Assembly: GCA_000934385.1 (NCBI GenBank) | Contig: KN880432.1 | Location: 1 to 64,000 of the forward strand | Reading direction: 5' to 3' | DNA: 64,000 nucleotides | From: Cylindrobasidium torrendii FP15055 ss-10 | Taxonomy: Eukaryota > Basidiomycota > Agaricomycetes > Agaricales > Physalacriaceae | In this document: piece after piece, positions 24,101 through 35,269 of the stretch | Layout of the letters: the number at the start of each line of letters is the position of its first letter | How positions within the stretch are numbered: position 1 is the stretch's first letter | Made by a program: the position numbers and the translations under genes | Notes under the pieces: model-generated | Databases searched by the model: none | What the model was told of the DNA's origin: nothing | Seen by the model: only the letters and a program-made list of their open reading frames with translations

Positions 24101-24693
24101 GAATGACAAGTGTTCAAATTCTGTCATTGTTTGCGCCGTCTTGGAATTGTAACATTGGGCCCGCAGTTTATTGTACATTACTCTCTAGTGTGTAGTCGTA
24201 CCTAACACCTATACTTATATTATACAGTACTAGTCGGGCAGAATATGATTTGCTGATATGAAAGGTGTCCGTCCGACAAGTCCTCCGTGGACGCTCAGGC
24301 ATTTGCAACGGCAATCGCTGCAGAGAAAGCCAACGACTCAAGCTACTCAAGCCCCAAGTCCTTCCCGAGACACTTCTCCCCGATGCGTGCAAAGGGAAAG
24401 CAAGGGGACCATGGTTGCTCAGCTTACAGCCATGATTTATTGCTAGATAATTCTTTGACCATCGTTCCAGATGACGAGCAAAAGTGCATTGATTGCATTT
24501 CATGAAGTCTGAAAAGGTGTTGACTGACAGCTTTGAAACCGAAACCACGGCTCGCTTTGGACGTACGATGGGACTTCCCTGTGGTATATTTTATGGTCAA
24601 TAAGCAATCTTTAAACGCATATGTTTCTATCTTCTGGCGCGCGCGCCGTAAGTACTTGGAGACGATCAACCGCTTTTATTGGAACCGACTTCC
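24101..24693. other. Intergenic region
   Basis: 593 bp upstream of REX3. A few short open frames on both strands, none with motifs or splice support. Confidence 0.45.
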
Positions 24694-26626
24694 ATGTTCG
24701 CCCCGCTCCAGCTCTTCGCGTCCGCGCCCTGTCCACAGTTAGGGTCGTGCAAGCGTCCAAACTGCTTGTTTGCCCATGAAAATGTCGCTCCACTCCCGCC
24801 TATCATTCAAGTCCCATCTGCATCAAGTTCACTGCCGCTGTCGTCGTCAGTGCCCAGCAAACGTCCAGCAGCCTCGCCGTCGCGGAATCCGGGCCTCGGA
24901 CCAGCAGCAGCAGCGGTTGAGCCTCCGAAGAAAGTGCAGATTGTGGGGAACAGTACTGGCCGTAAACCGATCGTCGCAACATCAAGCGCAGGAGCCAGTG
25001 TCAGTCTAGACGCTTAACACGCGTTAGGTCCTTTTCTGTATTCTTACCATCACCTTCCTATTTTCTTAGACGTCCGCTGGCGGCGCTCCCACTCTTCGCG
25101 TTCTCCCTGGCACCTCGCCTATAGCCCTGCGGGATCGCCAGGTAAGTTGCCTTGCATAAGCTGCCTCGAGGCTGGGACTCCATTATCGCTAACTACCACC
25201 TCCCCCCAGGCAATGCTCAAGACCGTCTATGATCAGTTCTTCGCACTATACCATGCTATACTACCCTCCAACCCCTCCCTTGCCTCCGACCATGCACTAC
25301 GACAGGAGGACGAAGTTTGTGCCCAGAGTACCAAGGGGACCTATCGCAATGTGGGCGCCTCCCGATGTCTACTTCTACAATGTAACGTCTTTTCTCATTT
25401 CCTGCCAGGCTATGATACAAACTGCAGCTTCCATAAAGAAACGCCCCGCGCCCGACAGCATCAATCACGACTCAGTAGGCACCGTCAAAGAAGTGAATGC
25501 ACGTGCCCAAGCACGCCTTAGCCTCAAGAACTATCGTCTCACCCCCCAGAAGCTCGCACCGTATATTTTACCACTTGAGGACTATGAAAAGTGGGGTTAC
25601 ATGTCTGCCATCCCCGACGGTGTCGGTGGCTCTAGGCCTAACAGCGTCGGCGAAACCATACCCTGCGAACGCTGCAAGACGCCTTTCGAGGTTGAAGAGA
25701 ATCCAAACTCCACCCAATGCCACCATCACTGGGGCCGCTCGTTCGTGCGAAAGGCGCCTGGTATGTCTTTCGCCTGGGACACCACAAGTGCTTACTCTCC
25801 CCAAGGTGATAGGACCAAATTCTACAGCTGTTGTAACAGGACGCTGGAGGAAGCGCCTTGCTCACAAGGTGTTCATGTCTTTTACGAGCAAAGTATCGGT
25901 AGGCACGTTCTGTATTATCCCCCGTTCATCGCACTCAGTCTCGCAAAGATGCCCTGCATGACCGACACAAATTCTCCTTCCTCCCCCCGCGCACCCCTGG
26001 GCGCAAGACCCTCGATATTGTAGCGCTCGATTGTGAAATGGTATACACTACCGGTGGCATGCGTATCGCCCGAGTGTCGGTCATCGACAGCATGTGCAAG
26101 ACCGTTTTTGATGAGCTTGTAGCGATGGACGAGGGTGTCCAGATTCTGTGAGCTACCATTTATGTCTCCTTGGTGGATACCCACTTACGTCTGAGCAGCG
26201 ACTACAATACCCGTTTCTCCGGGATAACGCCAGAGGCCTACGCAAAGGCCACGAAGCCACTGGCAGCCATCCGCGAGGCGCTGAATGCCATTATGGATGC
26301 AGAAACAATCCTCATTGGGCACGCGCTGGACAACGACCTCAAGACACTGAGAATCGTCCACCATCGCTGCGTGGACACGGTCGTTCTCTATCCTCACACC
26401 ATGGGAGCCCCATATCGCAGGGCACTCCGAGACTTGTATGTTGCCAGTACGATAACCACAGCTTGTCCAAAACTCACTAATCAACAGATCTCGACAATAT
26501 CTGGGTGTTCGTATCCAGAGTGGCGGCGGATCCGTAGGGCATTCGTCTGTCGAAGACTCAATTGCCACTCTAGATCTCGTTCGCCACTTTATGCTGCACA
26601 ACGGTCATCCGCCGTCTATATGTTGA
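24694..26626 (+). CDS. REX3: RNA exonuclease with N-terminal CCCH zinc finger (REX3-like)
   Basis: DEDDh 3'-5' RNA exonuclease; yeast Rex3 trims RNase MRP RNA and other small RNAs. Eight exons (24694-24999, 25070-25141, 25210-25350, 25409-25760, 25806-25898, 25949-26147, 26199-26435, 26488-26626) give 512 residues. A CCCH finger sits at C13, C19, C24 and H28. A second Cys/His-rich region (PCERCKTPFEV, CHHHWGR, SCCNRTLEEAPC) is characteristic of the Rex1/Rex3 group. Exonuclease motifs are ALDCEMVYTTGG (Exo I), LIGHALDNDLKTL (Exo II) and HSSVEDSIATLDLV (Exo III). Introns here are longer than the window average (45-70 nt). REX1 is the alternative name; the N-terminal finger favours Rex3. Confidence 0.88.
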
Positions 26627-26835
26627 ATGCTGCCCTCTCGCTCTCGCCCCATGACATGCCATGATTTTTTTATAATTCCTTTCGCGTTCCTCCAGTAATA
26701 CTGATTGATCTGTCTCGCACTTGCACTTGTGTACTTGTACCCACATGTGGACGGTTCCGTGATGTGCATAGCGATACCTATCCCATTATACCGGCTGTAT
26801 CATACGCAATGTCGAATTTTAGCTATACCCCGCTC

Positions 26836-28053
26836 TCACCGCCTCTTTGTGGGCTTGCGCCTACGTCCGCCAGCCTTCGCAGAGGCAGCATATTTTGAGC
26901 CAAGAGTTGTGCCGTTCGAACCTGGCGTGCCAGGGGATGAATCAGTCTCCGAGTCGTCAAATTCAGTTGCTTCGACAGGCTTGGGAGCAGTGAACTTGGT
27001 GTACACGCCCAGGATTGTGGATACCGCCCAAGTGCGTGCAACAGATGGCGGCGTAGCAGAGGACGCGTCGAGTGGGTCGAGGAAGCCATCTTCGGCGACC
27101 TACAGAGAGTGAGTATACCATCCCATCTGTTCGTAATGGCCACTTGCAAAGAAGACGGTCCCGTCCTGGTCGACAACCATGTCAATGAGGCGCCCGCGGT
27201 TTATAACGTTGCCATCCTCGTCACGGCTTGCATTCCCACCGAGGTTGACTTTAACCTTGCGCTGGCCGTCGATAGGGATGAGCTTTGGTCCCCAGGCAGC
27301 AAGGCGTGCATCTTGAGAAATACGTTCAATGCGCGCCAAATCGCGTTTGTAGTTCATAGACTGCACGATGTACTGCAGGCCAGATGTCAAGAGGACGAGG
27401 AAGACAGACACGCTCTGCAAGAGGATATGAATATGGTGCGGGGGACATACGGATAGGACGTACACCAAGGCCTGGGCGGAAGCGCGAGTAGTAGTAGCCA
27501 GTTCCGCGCCATTTTGGGACACCATTCTTGTAGAAAAAGTCATAACTGTGTGAGGTGTCAGCTGGGTGCATGCGGAAGTTCACCATGGATTATGGACGGA
27601 CCGTTTTCGGCTCTCGTCTTTGCGCAGGATGGTCGAAACAACACCGAGGCGGGCAAAGCGCTCGTGAATTTTGCTATCATTGGGGTTCTTGTCTGGGCTG
27701 GAAAGATGCTGTTAGGGAGTGGATGAGGAGACGGAGTGACACGCACTGCAGCTGCATCGACAGTTTACGGTACGCCTTGGCAATTTCCTGCGTCGTCGCA
27801 GTGGATGGCACGTTGAGCCACGAGTAGAAGGTCGTTCCCTTGCCCTCCGAGGCTTCTATGGCCTCCACTAAATCGAAGAGTTCATGGTCCTCCTGCCAGG
27901 GTATATGAGGTGGGGAACCACAATGTTGACAGGCTAGTTTACCTTCTCCCAACTATTGCTGTCAGTATTGTTCTTTGGACACGCGAACGCGACTCACGCG
28001 AGGGCGACCGTTGCCAGAACGGCTAGCAGGAATGCGAAAAACAACGTCCGCAT
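26836..28053 (-). CDS. ERJ5: ER membrane J-domain protein (ERJ5 / DNAJC1-like)
   Basis: Hsp40 cochaperone of the ER lumen that stimulates Kar2/BiP. Model: 28053-27998, 27952-27943, 27892-27747, 27697-27602, 27545-27464, 27414-27157, 27099-26836 (303 residues). A signal peptide ([19 protein letters not shown]) is followed by the J domain with [23 protein letters not shown] and the essential HPD, which is created only by splicing exon 3 to exon 4. A transmembrane helix ([17 protein letters not shown]) follows [19 protein letters not shown]. The tail ends in a basic RRRKPTKRR. Exon 2 is just 10 nt. The last junction is uncertain: 27090-27143 (54 nt) also keeps frame and differs by a few residues. 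Confidence 0.88.
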
Positions 28054-28315
28054 GATGGCAACGTGAGAGCGTGTCGATGCTTTCGATCAGGTATTCGATG
28101 AGACGTTGTTTGGTGTCACACACTCGGCCTGAGTGTTGGGTAGACTCTTTATTTGCTCGAATGATTGGTGACCTCGAAGAGGCGCATCCCCATGCTTGCT
28201 CAACGCCCCAGGAAGACACGCAGTACACGGCATAACGTATACATTGACAAGGAGCACGGACAGTAAAAGCAGTAAAAGCAAACACAGCAAGTAGTAATGC
28301 AACAATGCGCGACCC

Positions 28316-29017
28316 CTATCGCCGAATTCCAACACAACCATGCCTCACTATCTTCACATTTGGGCACTTTCTCATCATGCCCGTCAGCAGAGCCATATTA
28401 CCACCTATAATCTCGAGATGTTCAACTCCAGGAAAGGATGTTCTTGCGTTCTTTCTGTCGAATGGCTGGGATGTGTAAAGACGCTGCGCTCCTGGATCCG
28501 CCAGCTCGTTGAACATGTACCGCAAGCTAAGATGTGTGACCTGTTCGGGTAGCACAAGCTGCAAGATACATTCGTCGTTGGAGGCCGCGTTGTGGTAATT
28601 GATTGCCAGTTGTGTGACGGATGGAAAGTACGTCGAAATCTTGGGCATCAATGCCTGGTACTGTTTGACGGCGACATGGCTTCCTCCCCTGGGCTCCTCG
28701 ACGTCTTCTTCGACGTGCCAGGTGAGGGATTGGCAGAGCGAACGAGGTAAGGAACCAGATATTGCAGGATGCCGGGCGAAGATGAGGCTCCTGCCTGTGT
28801 GTAGACGAGTGAAACAGAATTCAACATGGGCGACAGTGAGAAGATGGACGTTGGCGAAGAATGCATGGTAAAACTCCCAGGCGAATTCGTGGGAGACAAG
28901 GCAGTAGGAGAGGTACATCTCAATACGGGCATTGAGACTTAGCTTTGTGTCCGCCCATGCGTAGGCGACGACGATAGAGTAAACCTCTTTGGGTAGGATG
29001 TGAGTGGTGGTAGACAT
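28316..29017 (-). CDS. F-box-like / leucine-rich hypothetical protein
   Basis: Single-exon 233-residue protein. The N-terminus (ILPKEVYSIVVAYAW, then LSYCLVSHEFAWEFYHAFF) resembles the divergent F-box-like starts common in Agaricomycete expansions. The second half has LRR-like hydrophobic periodicity (VTQLAINYH, VTHLSLRYMF, VEHLEIIGG). If it is an F-box protein it would be a substrate adaptor of an SCF ubiquitin ligase; that is inference. The lack of introns contrasts with its neighbours. A TATA box lies 33 bp upstream. Confidence 0.65.
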   Translation of the reverse strand: MSTTTHILPKEVYSIVVAYAWADTKLSLNARIEMYLSYCLVSHEFAWEFYHAFFANVHLLTVAHVEFCFTRLHTGRSLIFARHPAISGSLPRSLCQSLTWHVEEDVEEPRGGSHVAVKQYQALMPKISTYFPSVTQLAINYHNAASNDECILQLVLPEQVTHLSLRYMFNELADPGAQRLYTSQPFDRKNARTSFPGVEHLEIIGGNMALLTGMMRKCPNVKIVRHGCVGIRR

Positions 29018-29333
29018 GTGGATAAAAGAAAATGCAGAGAAAGGTCTGTCTTATATACAGAAACAGTACAGCAAGGAGCTATTTGTTCCAGGGGTCTGTG
29101 CGTCTAGGAGTGGTTGCGGAGGCTTCTGGACAAAATATGGTAAATTGCTTTTAGGTTAATTGCGTATATATGAGGGCCAGAATTGAGCACAAACAAGGTA
29201 GGCGATTGCATTTATCGCTGAATTTTTATCCAAACTGGCGCACGAGCGTCATGACGATGGAGACTCTAGAGAAAGGCGAACGCGGGCCCTAAGTCCGTCA
29301 CCGCCTCGCTTTCGACCACCACCATCCGACATA
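29018..29333. other. Divergent intergenic region, F-box-like gene / ceramide synthase A
   Basis: 316 bp holding the TATA box noted at 29050-29057. Nothing else recognised. Confidence 0.45.
29050..29057 (-). promoter_or_regulatory. TATA box of the F-box-like gene
   Basis: TATATAAG on the minus strand, 33 bp upstream of the ATG at 29017. The close spacing implies a very short 5' UTR. Confidence 0.55.
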
Positions 29334-31097
29334 ATGGCCACGTCGTCGCCAAGGAGCCATAAACGGCGGGTAAGTGTCGTGACTGTCATCGAGTGCGTAT
29401 CGAAATACGACGAGAATTGTGTGCTCATGCACGCGCCAGACAAAATCCAGCGCATCATCTGGCGGGGCCTTTCCTGCCTCAGACGTCGGTAGCACCCTTT
29501 TTGAAAAATTGCCATTGTTGACGGAATACCAGGCCAATCGACAAGGCAACTGGCAGTCCATCGCCCGTCGACGTCCGCCAAACGCAATGGGTCCGACCCC
29601 CGGTATCTCCGTGGCTTCGATGGGCCATTCACCCTGGTAAGTAAGCTTGACAAAATAGGAAGTCCTCAATCTCATTGACCATTTTTAGCTGACGCATTCA
29701 AAATTGTCATTACTCCGGTCATTCTCTTTGTAGCATGGCAGATATTGGCGCCCGCACATCTCAACGCCGCCGTCGCGCCCTTCCTTGACCCATATCCCGA
29801 TGAACGCATAGCGGGCAACCCATTCCGCGTATTCTTTCTGATTTCCAGTTTTATCCCCACCTCTCGACCCGATGACCCACGTTATCGGAAGAGTTACTTC
29901 GACGCTATCTTTCTTGTCTTCCACATTTTCTTCTGGTCAATGGCCCGTCAGGTTATCACTGTACAGCTCTGCCATCCATTTGCGCGGTATTTTGGTATTC
30001 GCAAAGAAGCTAAACTAGACAGGTTCGGCGAGCAGGGCTACGCAATGGTCTATTTCTTTTTCATGGGCTGCTGGGGTGTGGTGAGTACCCCGTCATTCCT
30101 CAGAGTCTTCACTCACCTCTGCTCAGCGCGTCATGTCCCAGACACCCACCTGGTGGTACAAGTCCGAGAGTTTCTGGATTGGTGAGTGCAACGATCCCAC
30201 GGGCTTCCAGGACTAACGTCTTGTTAGGCTATCCTCACTGGGACATGATCCCAGAGCTCAAGCGTTACTATCTCATGCAGATGGCTTACTGGTCTCAACA
30301 ACTCCTCGTCCTCGTTCTCGGGCTCGAAAAACCTCGTAAAGACTACGCCGAACTCGTTGTGCACCACCTTGCCACCATCTGGCTCGTTGGGTGTGTTTCG
30401 TGTGTTTCCAGTCTTTGCGCCGTCTGAACGATCATAGAGGGAGTTACCTGTTGAATATGACCCAGCTCGGAACAGCGGTTTTTGCCAGCATGGATATACC
30501 GGACACTGTCCTCGCGGTCTGTCTCCCCTCTTATGTGCATGCCTTTTGAATTGACACCAGCATAGCTCTCCAAAATCCTGAACTATCTTCAGTTCGAAAC
30601 CGCGAAAATTATTTCTTTCGCCACTCTCATTGTTTTATGGACGTGAGTCCTGCCATTCCAAGTACAATTCCCACTGTCTTAGAATATTGGAGCTACTTCC
30701 GCCACTGGCTAAATCTCGTTGCTCTACGGTCTATTTGGTTCGACTTCTACCTCATGCCGTGCGTGTCATCACACAGCTATCACCTCTGAGTCCTGTTAAC
30801 ATTGAATGATAGCCAAAGTGTTCGCGTCTGGGACCCCCCTCGCGGTCTTTGGATGCCCGAGTGGGTGCGCTATCAAATGTTCGCCCCCCTCCTTTTGTTA
30901 CAGTGTCTCAACTTGCTCTGGTACTTCCTCATCCTTCGTATCGCGTACAGGTGAGTATCTCTTTGCGTGCGTCTTCCGGGTCCTGATAGTGTTATAGAGC
31001 CCTCAAAGGCGGAGCAAGCGCTGCGAAAGATGACAGATCTGACGACGAGGACGCGGGAGAAAATGCGAGGGAGAAAGATCGCGATAGGAAGGATTAG
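29334..31097 (+). CDS. LAG1: Ceramide synthase A (LAG1/LAC1, TLC domain)
   Basis: ER enzyme that N-acylates sphingoid bases with fatty acyl-CoA. Eleven exons (29334-29392, 29440-29484, 29533-29636, 29689-30080, 30127-30181, 30228-30390, 30438-30516, 30566-30642, 30693-30758, 30813-30950, 30998-31097) give 425 residues. The TLC domain includes KLDRFGEQGYAMVYFFFMG, TWWYKSESFWIGYPHWDM, the catalytic-motif His pair in VVHHLATIWLVG, and SMDIPDTVLALSKILNYLQFE. Multiple hydrophobic helices fit the multi-pass topology. The C-terminus is acidic then basic (DDRSDDEDAGEN). The intron before 30693 uses a GAG acceptor, set by alignment with copy B. A Trp present in B at the start of exon 7 is Gly here (GGSYL versus GWSYL). 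Confidence 0.95.
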
Positions 31098-31274
31098 AGT
31101 TGTGGAATGTGTACAGTACATTTTCCCTAATGTTTGTTACTATATTGGCTAGTCATATAACGCAGAATTATAGGATACGAACGTTAGGCTGACTCATTCG
31201 TGCGGCCCTATTGGAAGAGCAATGGAAGAGCCGGATTCAACGAGGATCAAGTAACATCTTTGGCTTCTTCCACC

Positions 31275-31973
31275 ATGTACAGCAAACCTGTACACGCAGA
31301 GACAGACCCGGCGGTGATGTACGCCCTCATACAGAGTCAACCTCTTGGGATCATCATATCTGCGCTTCCCGCCCCGGATTCCAACACACCCCAGATCCAA
31401 CTCAGCCACATTCCTTGGGTGCTCGACGTTCCGGACGGTGACTCAAAGCCGGCAGTCCTTCGTGGGCATATCACACGTGCAAACCCTCAGGCGAAGGCGC
31501 TCCTGGCGCACTGCACTGACGGTGTGACCGTGCCGGTGACAGTCTTGTTCAACGCCCCAGCACACTATTATGTGACGACCAAGTTCTACTCGGAGGAAAA
31601 GCATGTGCCAACTTGGGACTATGCTGCAGTCGAGATACGCGGACAGGCCACCATCCACGCCTCGGATTCGGCTTTCCTGAAGAAACAACTGGACGACCTT
31701 TCAGAGATGTGCGAGCGCAAGTACACAGAGGGCGAGCCATGGGCGGTTACAGACGCGCCGGAGCGGTATATCGAGCTTTTGAAGAAAGCAATTCTAGGTG
31801 TGGAGGTTGAAATTGTGGGCATGGAGGGGAAATGGAAGATGAGTCAGGAGCTCAGCAAGCAGGATCGCCAAGGTGTTGTGCAGGGATTTGAAGCGTACGG
31901 GACGGATTTGGGGAACGACATGGCTGCCTGTGTCCATGCACGAGGTTCTCTTCGCGATGCTCAAGTTTCCTAA
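31275..31973 (+). CDS. PaiB-like FMN-binding split-barrel protein
   Basis: Single-exon protein of 232 residues starting MYSKPVHAETDPAVMYALI, the typical N-terminus of PaiB-family proteins (pfam FMN_bind_2). Other matches: LSHIPWVLD, LRGHITRANPQAK, FNAPAHYYVTTKFYSEEKHVPTWDY, and the helical VEIVGMEGKWKMSQ with QGFEAYG. Bacterial PaiB regulates sporulation and protease genes; in fungi these are uncharacterised flavin-binding proteins, probably cytosolic. The start was chosen by family N-terminus; an in-frame upstream stretch lacks a plausible ATG. It sits between the two ceramide synthase copies, on the same strand. Confidence 0.88.
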   Translation: MYSKPVHAETDPAVMYALIQSQPLGIIISALPAPDSNTPQIQLSHIPWVLDVPDGDSKPAVLRGHITRANPQAKALLAHCTDGVTVPVTVLFNAPAHYYVTTKFYSEEKHVPTWDYAAVEIRGQATIHASDSAFLKKQLDDLSEMCERKYTEGEPWAVTDAPERYIELLKKAILGVEVEIVGMEGKWKMSQELSKQDRQGVVQGFEAYGTDLGNDMAACVHARGSLRDAQVS

Positions 31974-32250
31974 ATAAACGTTGTCGAAAAATAAGCTGTG
32001 TCGAACTTTTAAATACTCGACCCAGATCTCAAGACACGGGATTGAATTCCGCAGGAATGACTAGTCGTGGTCGTCGCTAATGTTGCACACAGTCGCCTCG
32101 ATGAGACCAATTTCGAACAAATCTGGTGAGAGCCATTCACGTGATCGTGATCAGTCGGTTTCAATAGTTGGCCACAGTTTGCCGAGAACGGCGGACCCCA
32201 AGCGACCCGGTTTTGCATTCTTGCCTTCTGACCTCCAACTTCCAGCAGCG

Positions 32251-34000
32251 ATGGCCTCGCCTACAGGGACAAGGAACAGACGTGGGATTAGCGTGGTGAC
32301 CGGGATCGAGTACGCAACAGTTCAAATTTCACCAAATGTCAGGCGAATGACACGCGCGCTAGGGAGAATCCAACGCACCATTTGGCGGGCCCATTGATGC
32401 CACAAACGTTCGTAACACGCCTTTGGTGCTAAGCTCAACTTACACAGCATGCCAGGCCATTTGGTGATGAAATACAGTCGCGCAGCGTGTCTCCCGCACC
32501 TCACAAAACAAAACCTCGCATTTCTCCGTGGTTGCGATGGGCTATCCATCCCTGTATGTCATTCGCTTTCCAGTATTCTGTGAGCTCAAATGCGCAGACG
32601 AGGCATTCAAGATTGTCATTGTGCCCGTAGTGTTATTCGTCCTGTGGGAGTTGCTAGCACCCGATAATTTGAACGCGGCCGTTTCGGAATACTTAGGTCC
32701 CTATCCCGACGCAAGAACAGCAGGCAACCCATTCCGAATCTTTTTCTTGCTCTCCAACTTCGTCCCCACCTCAAAGCCGGACGACCCGCGTTATCAGAAG
32801 GGCTACTCCGACCTTGTTTTCATCGCCTACTACATCTTTTTCTGGTCTATGGTCCGCCAACTTATTACCATCAACCTATGCCATCCTCTCGCCCGCCGAT
32901 ATGGCCTTCGGAAGGAGGCAAAATTGGACAGATTCGGCGAGCAAGGCTATGCAATGATTTATTTCTTCATCATGGGTTTCTGGGGTGTTGTGCGTTTACA
33001 ATTAGTTCACGCACAATCGACGTTCAACATACTTTCAGCGCGTCATGTCGCAACTTCCAACATGGTGGTACAACGTTGAGAGTTTCTGGATAGGTGTGTA
33101 GTTCGCGTGACGAATGGTGGCATACTGAACCCCGACTAGGCTATCCTCACTGGGACATGATCCCTGAGCTTAAGCGCTACTACCTCATGCACATCGCTTA
33201 TTGGAGCCAGCAACTGCTAGTCCTTCTTTTAGGACTTGAGAAGCCTCGGTCAGATTATTACGAACTCATCGCCCACCACTTCGTGACGATTTGGCTTGTT
33301 GGGTCCGTCCTAGTCCTTGCCCCAAATTTCAGTGAACTGACCCAACTTAGTTGGAGTTACCTAGTCAATCTGACGCTTATTGGAAACGCTATCTATGCTA
33401 GCATGGATCTTCCCGATACGATATTCGCTGTGCGTCTTCTGCTCTTTTGCCATCCACCAATCTTATGCCCTGCCCACAGTTCTCCAAGATTCTCAACTAC
33501 CTTCAATTCGAGACGTCTAAAATCATTACCTTCGCTATCACTGTCTGCGTCTGGACGTACGTAGTCCATCCCAATGCATAGTGGACATGTCTAACCCAGA
33601 ACTACAGGTATTTCCGCCACTGGCAGAACCTGCGTATTCTGTGGTCCGTCTGGTTCGACTTTGACCTTGTACCGTGCGTGTTATTACAGTCTTTGTTGGC
33701 AAGCTGTATTGACGCGTCAATACAGTGAAGCCGCGCGCGTTTGGGACCCGCCCTCTGGAGCTTACCTTGCTGGGTGGATGCAATATCAAGTCTTTGCACC
33801 CATTCTGCTATTGCAATTCCTCAACTTGTTCTGGTACTATCTCATTCTGCGCGTCGCGTACAGGTAGGCATTCTCCACAGTTGACCATTTCCCTCCTCTC
33901 TGAACCTTGTCCCAGGGCTATCAAGGGAGGTGCTAGCGCGGCGGACGACCCTCGTTCTGATGACGAAGGCGATGGCGATGAAGATGAGAAGGAAGAGTAG
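32251..34000 (+). CDS. LAC1: Ceramide synthase B (LAG1/LAC1 paralogue, TLC domain)
   Basis: Second ceramide synthase, 418 residues, from eleven exons (32251-32309, 32363-32407, 32456-32553, 32598-32989, 33039-33093, 33140-33302, 33351-33429, 33480-33556, 33608-33673, 33726-33863, 33916-34000). Nine of eleven exon lengths equal those of copy A (59, 45, 392, 55, 163, 79, 77, 66, 138), so the pair is a direct duplication that kept every intron position. Motifs: HHLAGPLMPQT near the N-terminus, KLDRFGEQGYAMIYFF, WIGYPHWDM, IAHHFVTIWLVGWSYL and SMDLPDTIFAFSKILNYL. The intron before exon 10 ends in a perfect 22-bp palindrome. The paralogues may prefer different acyl chain lengths, as yeast and filamentous-fungal pairs do. 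Confidence 0.95.
33704..33725. repeat. Perfect 22-bp palindrome at a 3' splice site
   Basis: The last 22 nt of ceramide synthase B intron 9 are self-complementary: half-site ctgtattgacg followed immediately by its reverse complement, ending in the acceptor CAG. In RNA it could form a hairpin enclosing the polypyrimidine and acceptor region. Copy A has no such structure in the same intron. Confidence 0.85.
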
Positions 34001-34517
34001 TTTAGTTAAGCCATCTGCAACGTTAATTGTGTAAACACAGTCTGCTATAGCCTACGAGCGCACGTCTTGAATATATCTTGACAAGCATATGTCCAAATCA
34101 TTCGGAGGCTTGCGATGGACTGACCCGAATTTAGATGTATCTTTCTTCGAAGGTCTGTGTGTTTGTCTCTCGTCACTTGTGTTGGCGTCCTGCGCTCCTG
34201 AAAAGCCGTGTAGAAGCATAGAATGCCTGTGTGAGCCAGAGAAATCCCTCTGACAATCGAACAATGAACTTGGCCCGGCGCGTGTTGCACGTGGTTTTGG
34301 GCCACCCGGTGTTTGAACATCGCGTGACCGCTCCGAGTGTTGCAGACGCGCACCATCACTCCCTCTTACGTTCTATTCATACCCGTTCAGCCTTCCTTTC
34401 TATTTTGCTCATTTATACTGGCAACTACGATTTGGGAAGCATACTCGACACGAAGAGACCTCAAACAGGATCACGACCAAAACCACTCAACTTAATCATC
34501 ATCTCTATATCTCCGTC
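34001..34517. other. Intergenic region upstream of CENP-A
   Basis: 517 bp containing the ceramide synthase B 3' flank and the CENP-A promoter. A CACGTG E-box-like palindrome occurs near 34288-34293. No gene supported. Confidence 0.4.
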
Positions 34518-35091
<574 letters not shown>

Positions 35092-35269
35092 GCCGCTCTG
35101 TTACTAGGGACTTGTACCAGCGATACCTCGATTTATTAAAGTAGTTACTTTTTACTTTCACCCTGCGACACCCATCTCCCCATCCTACTTCCGTGCCTTT
35201 TTGGGCTGCTCTATGAAATGCATTAGCTTTATGATTTTGACGAACAGCATGGGCAAAGGTCATATTAGA

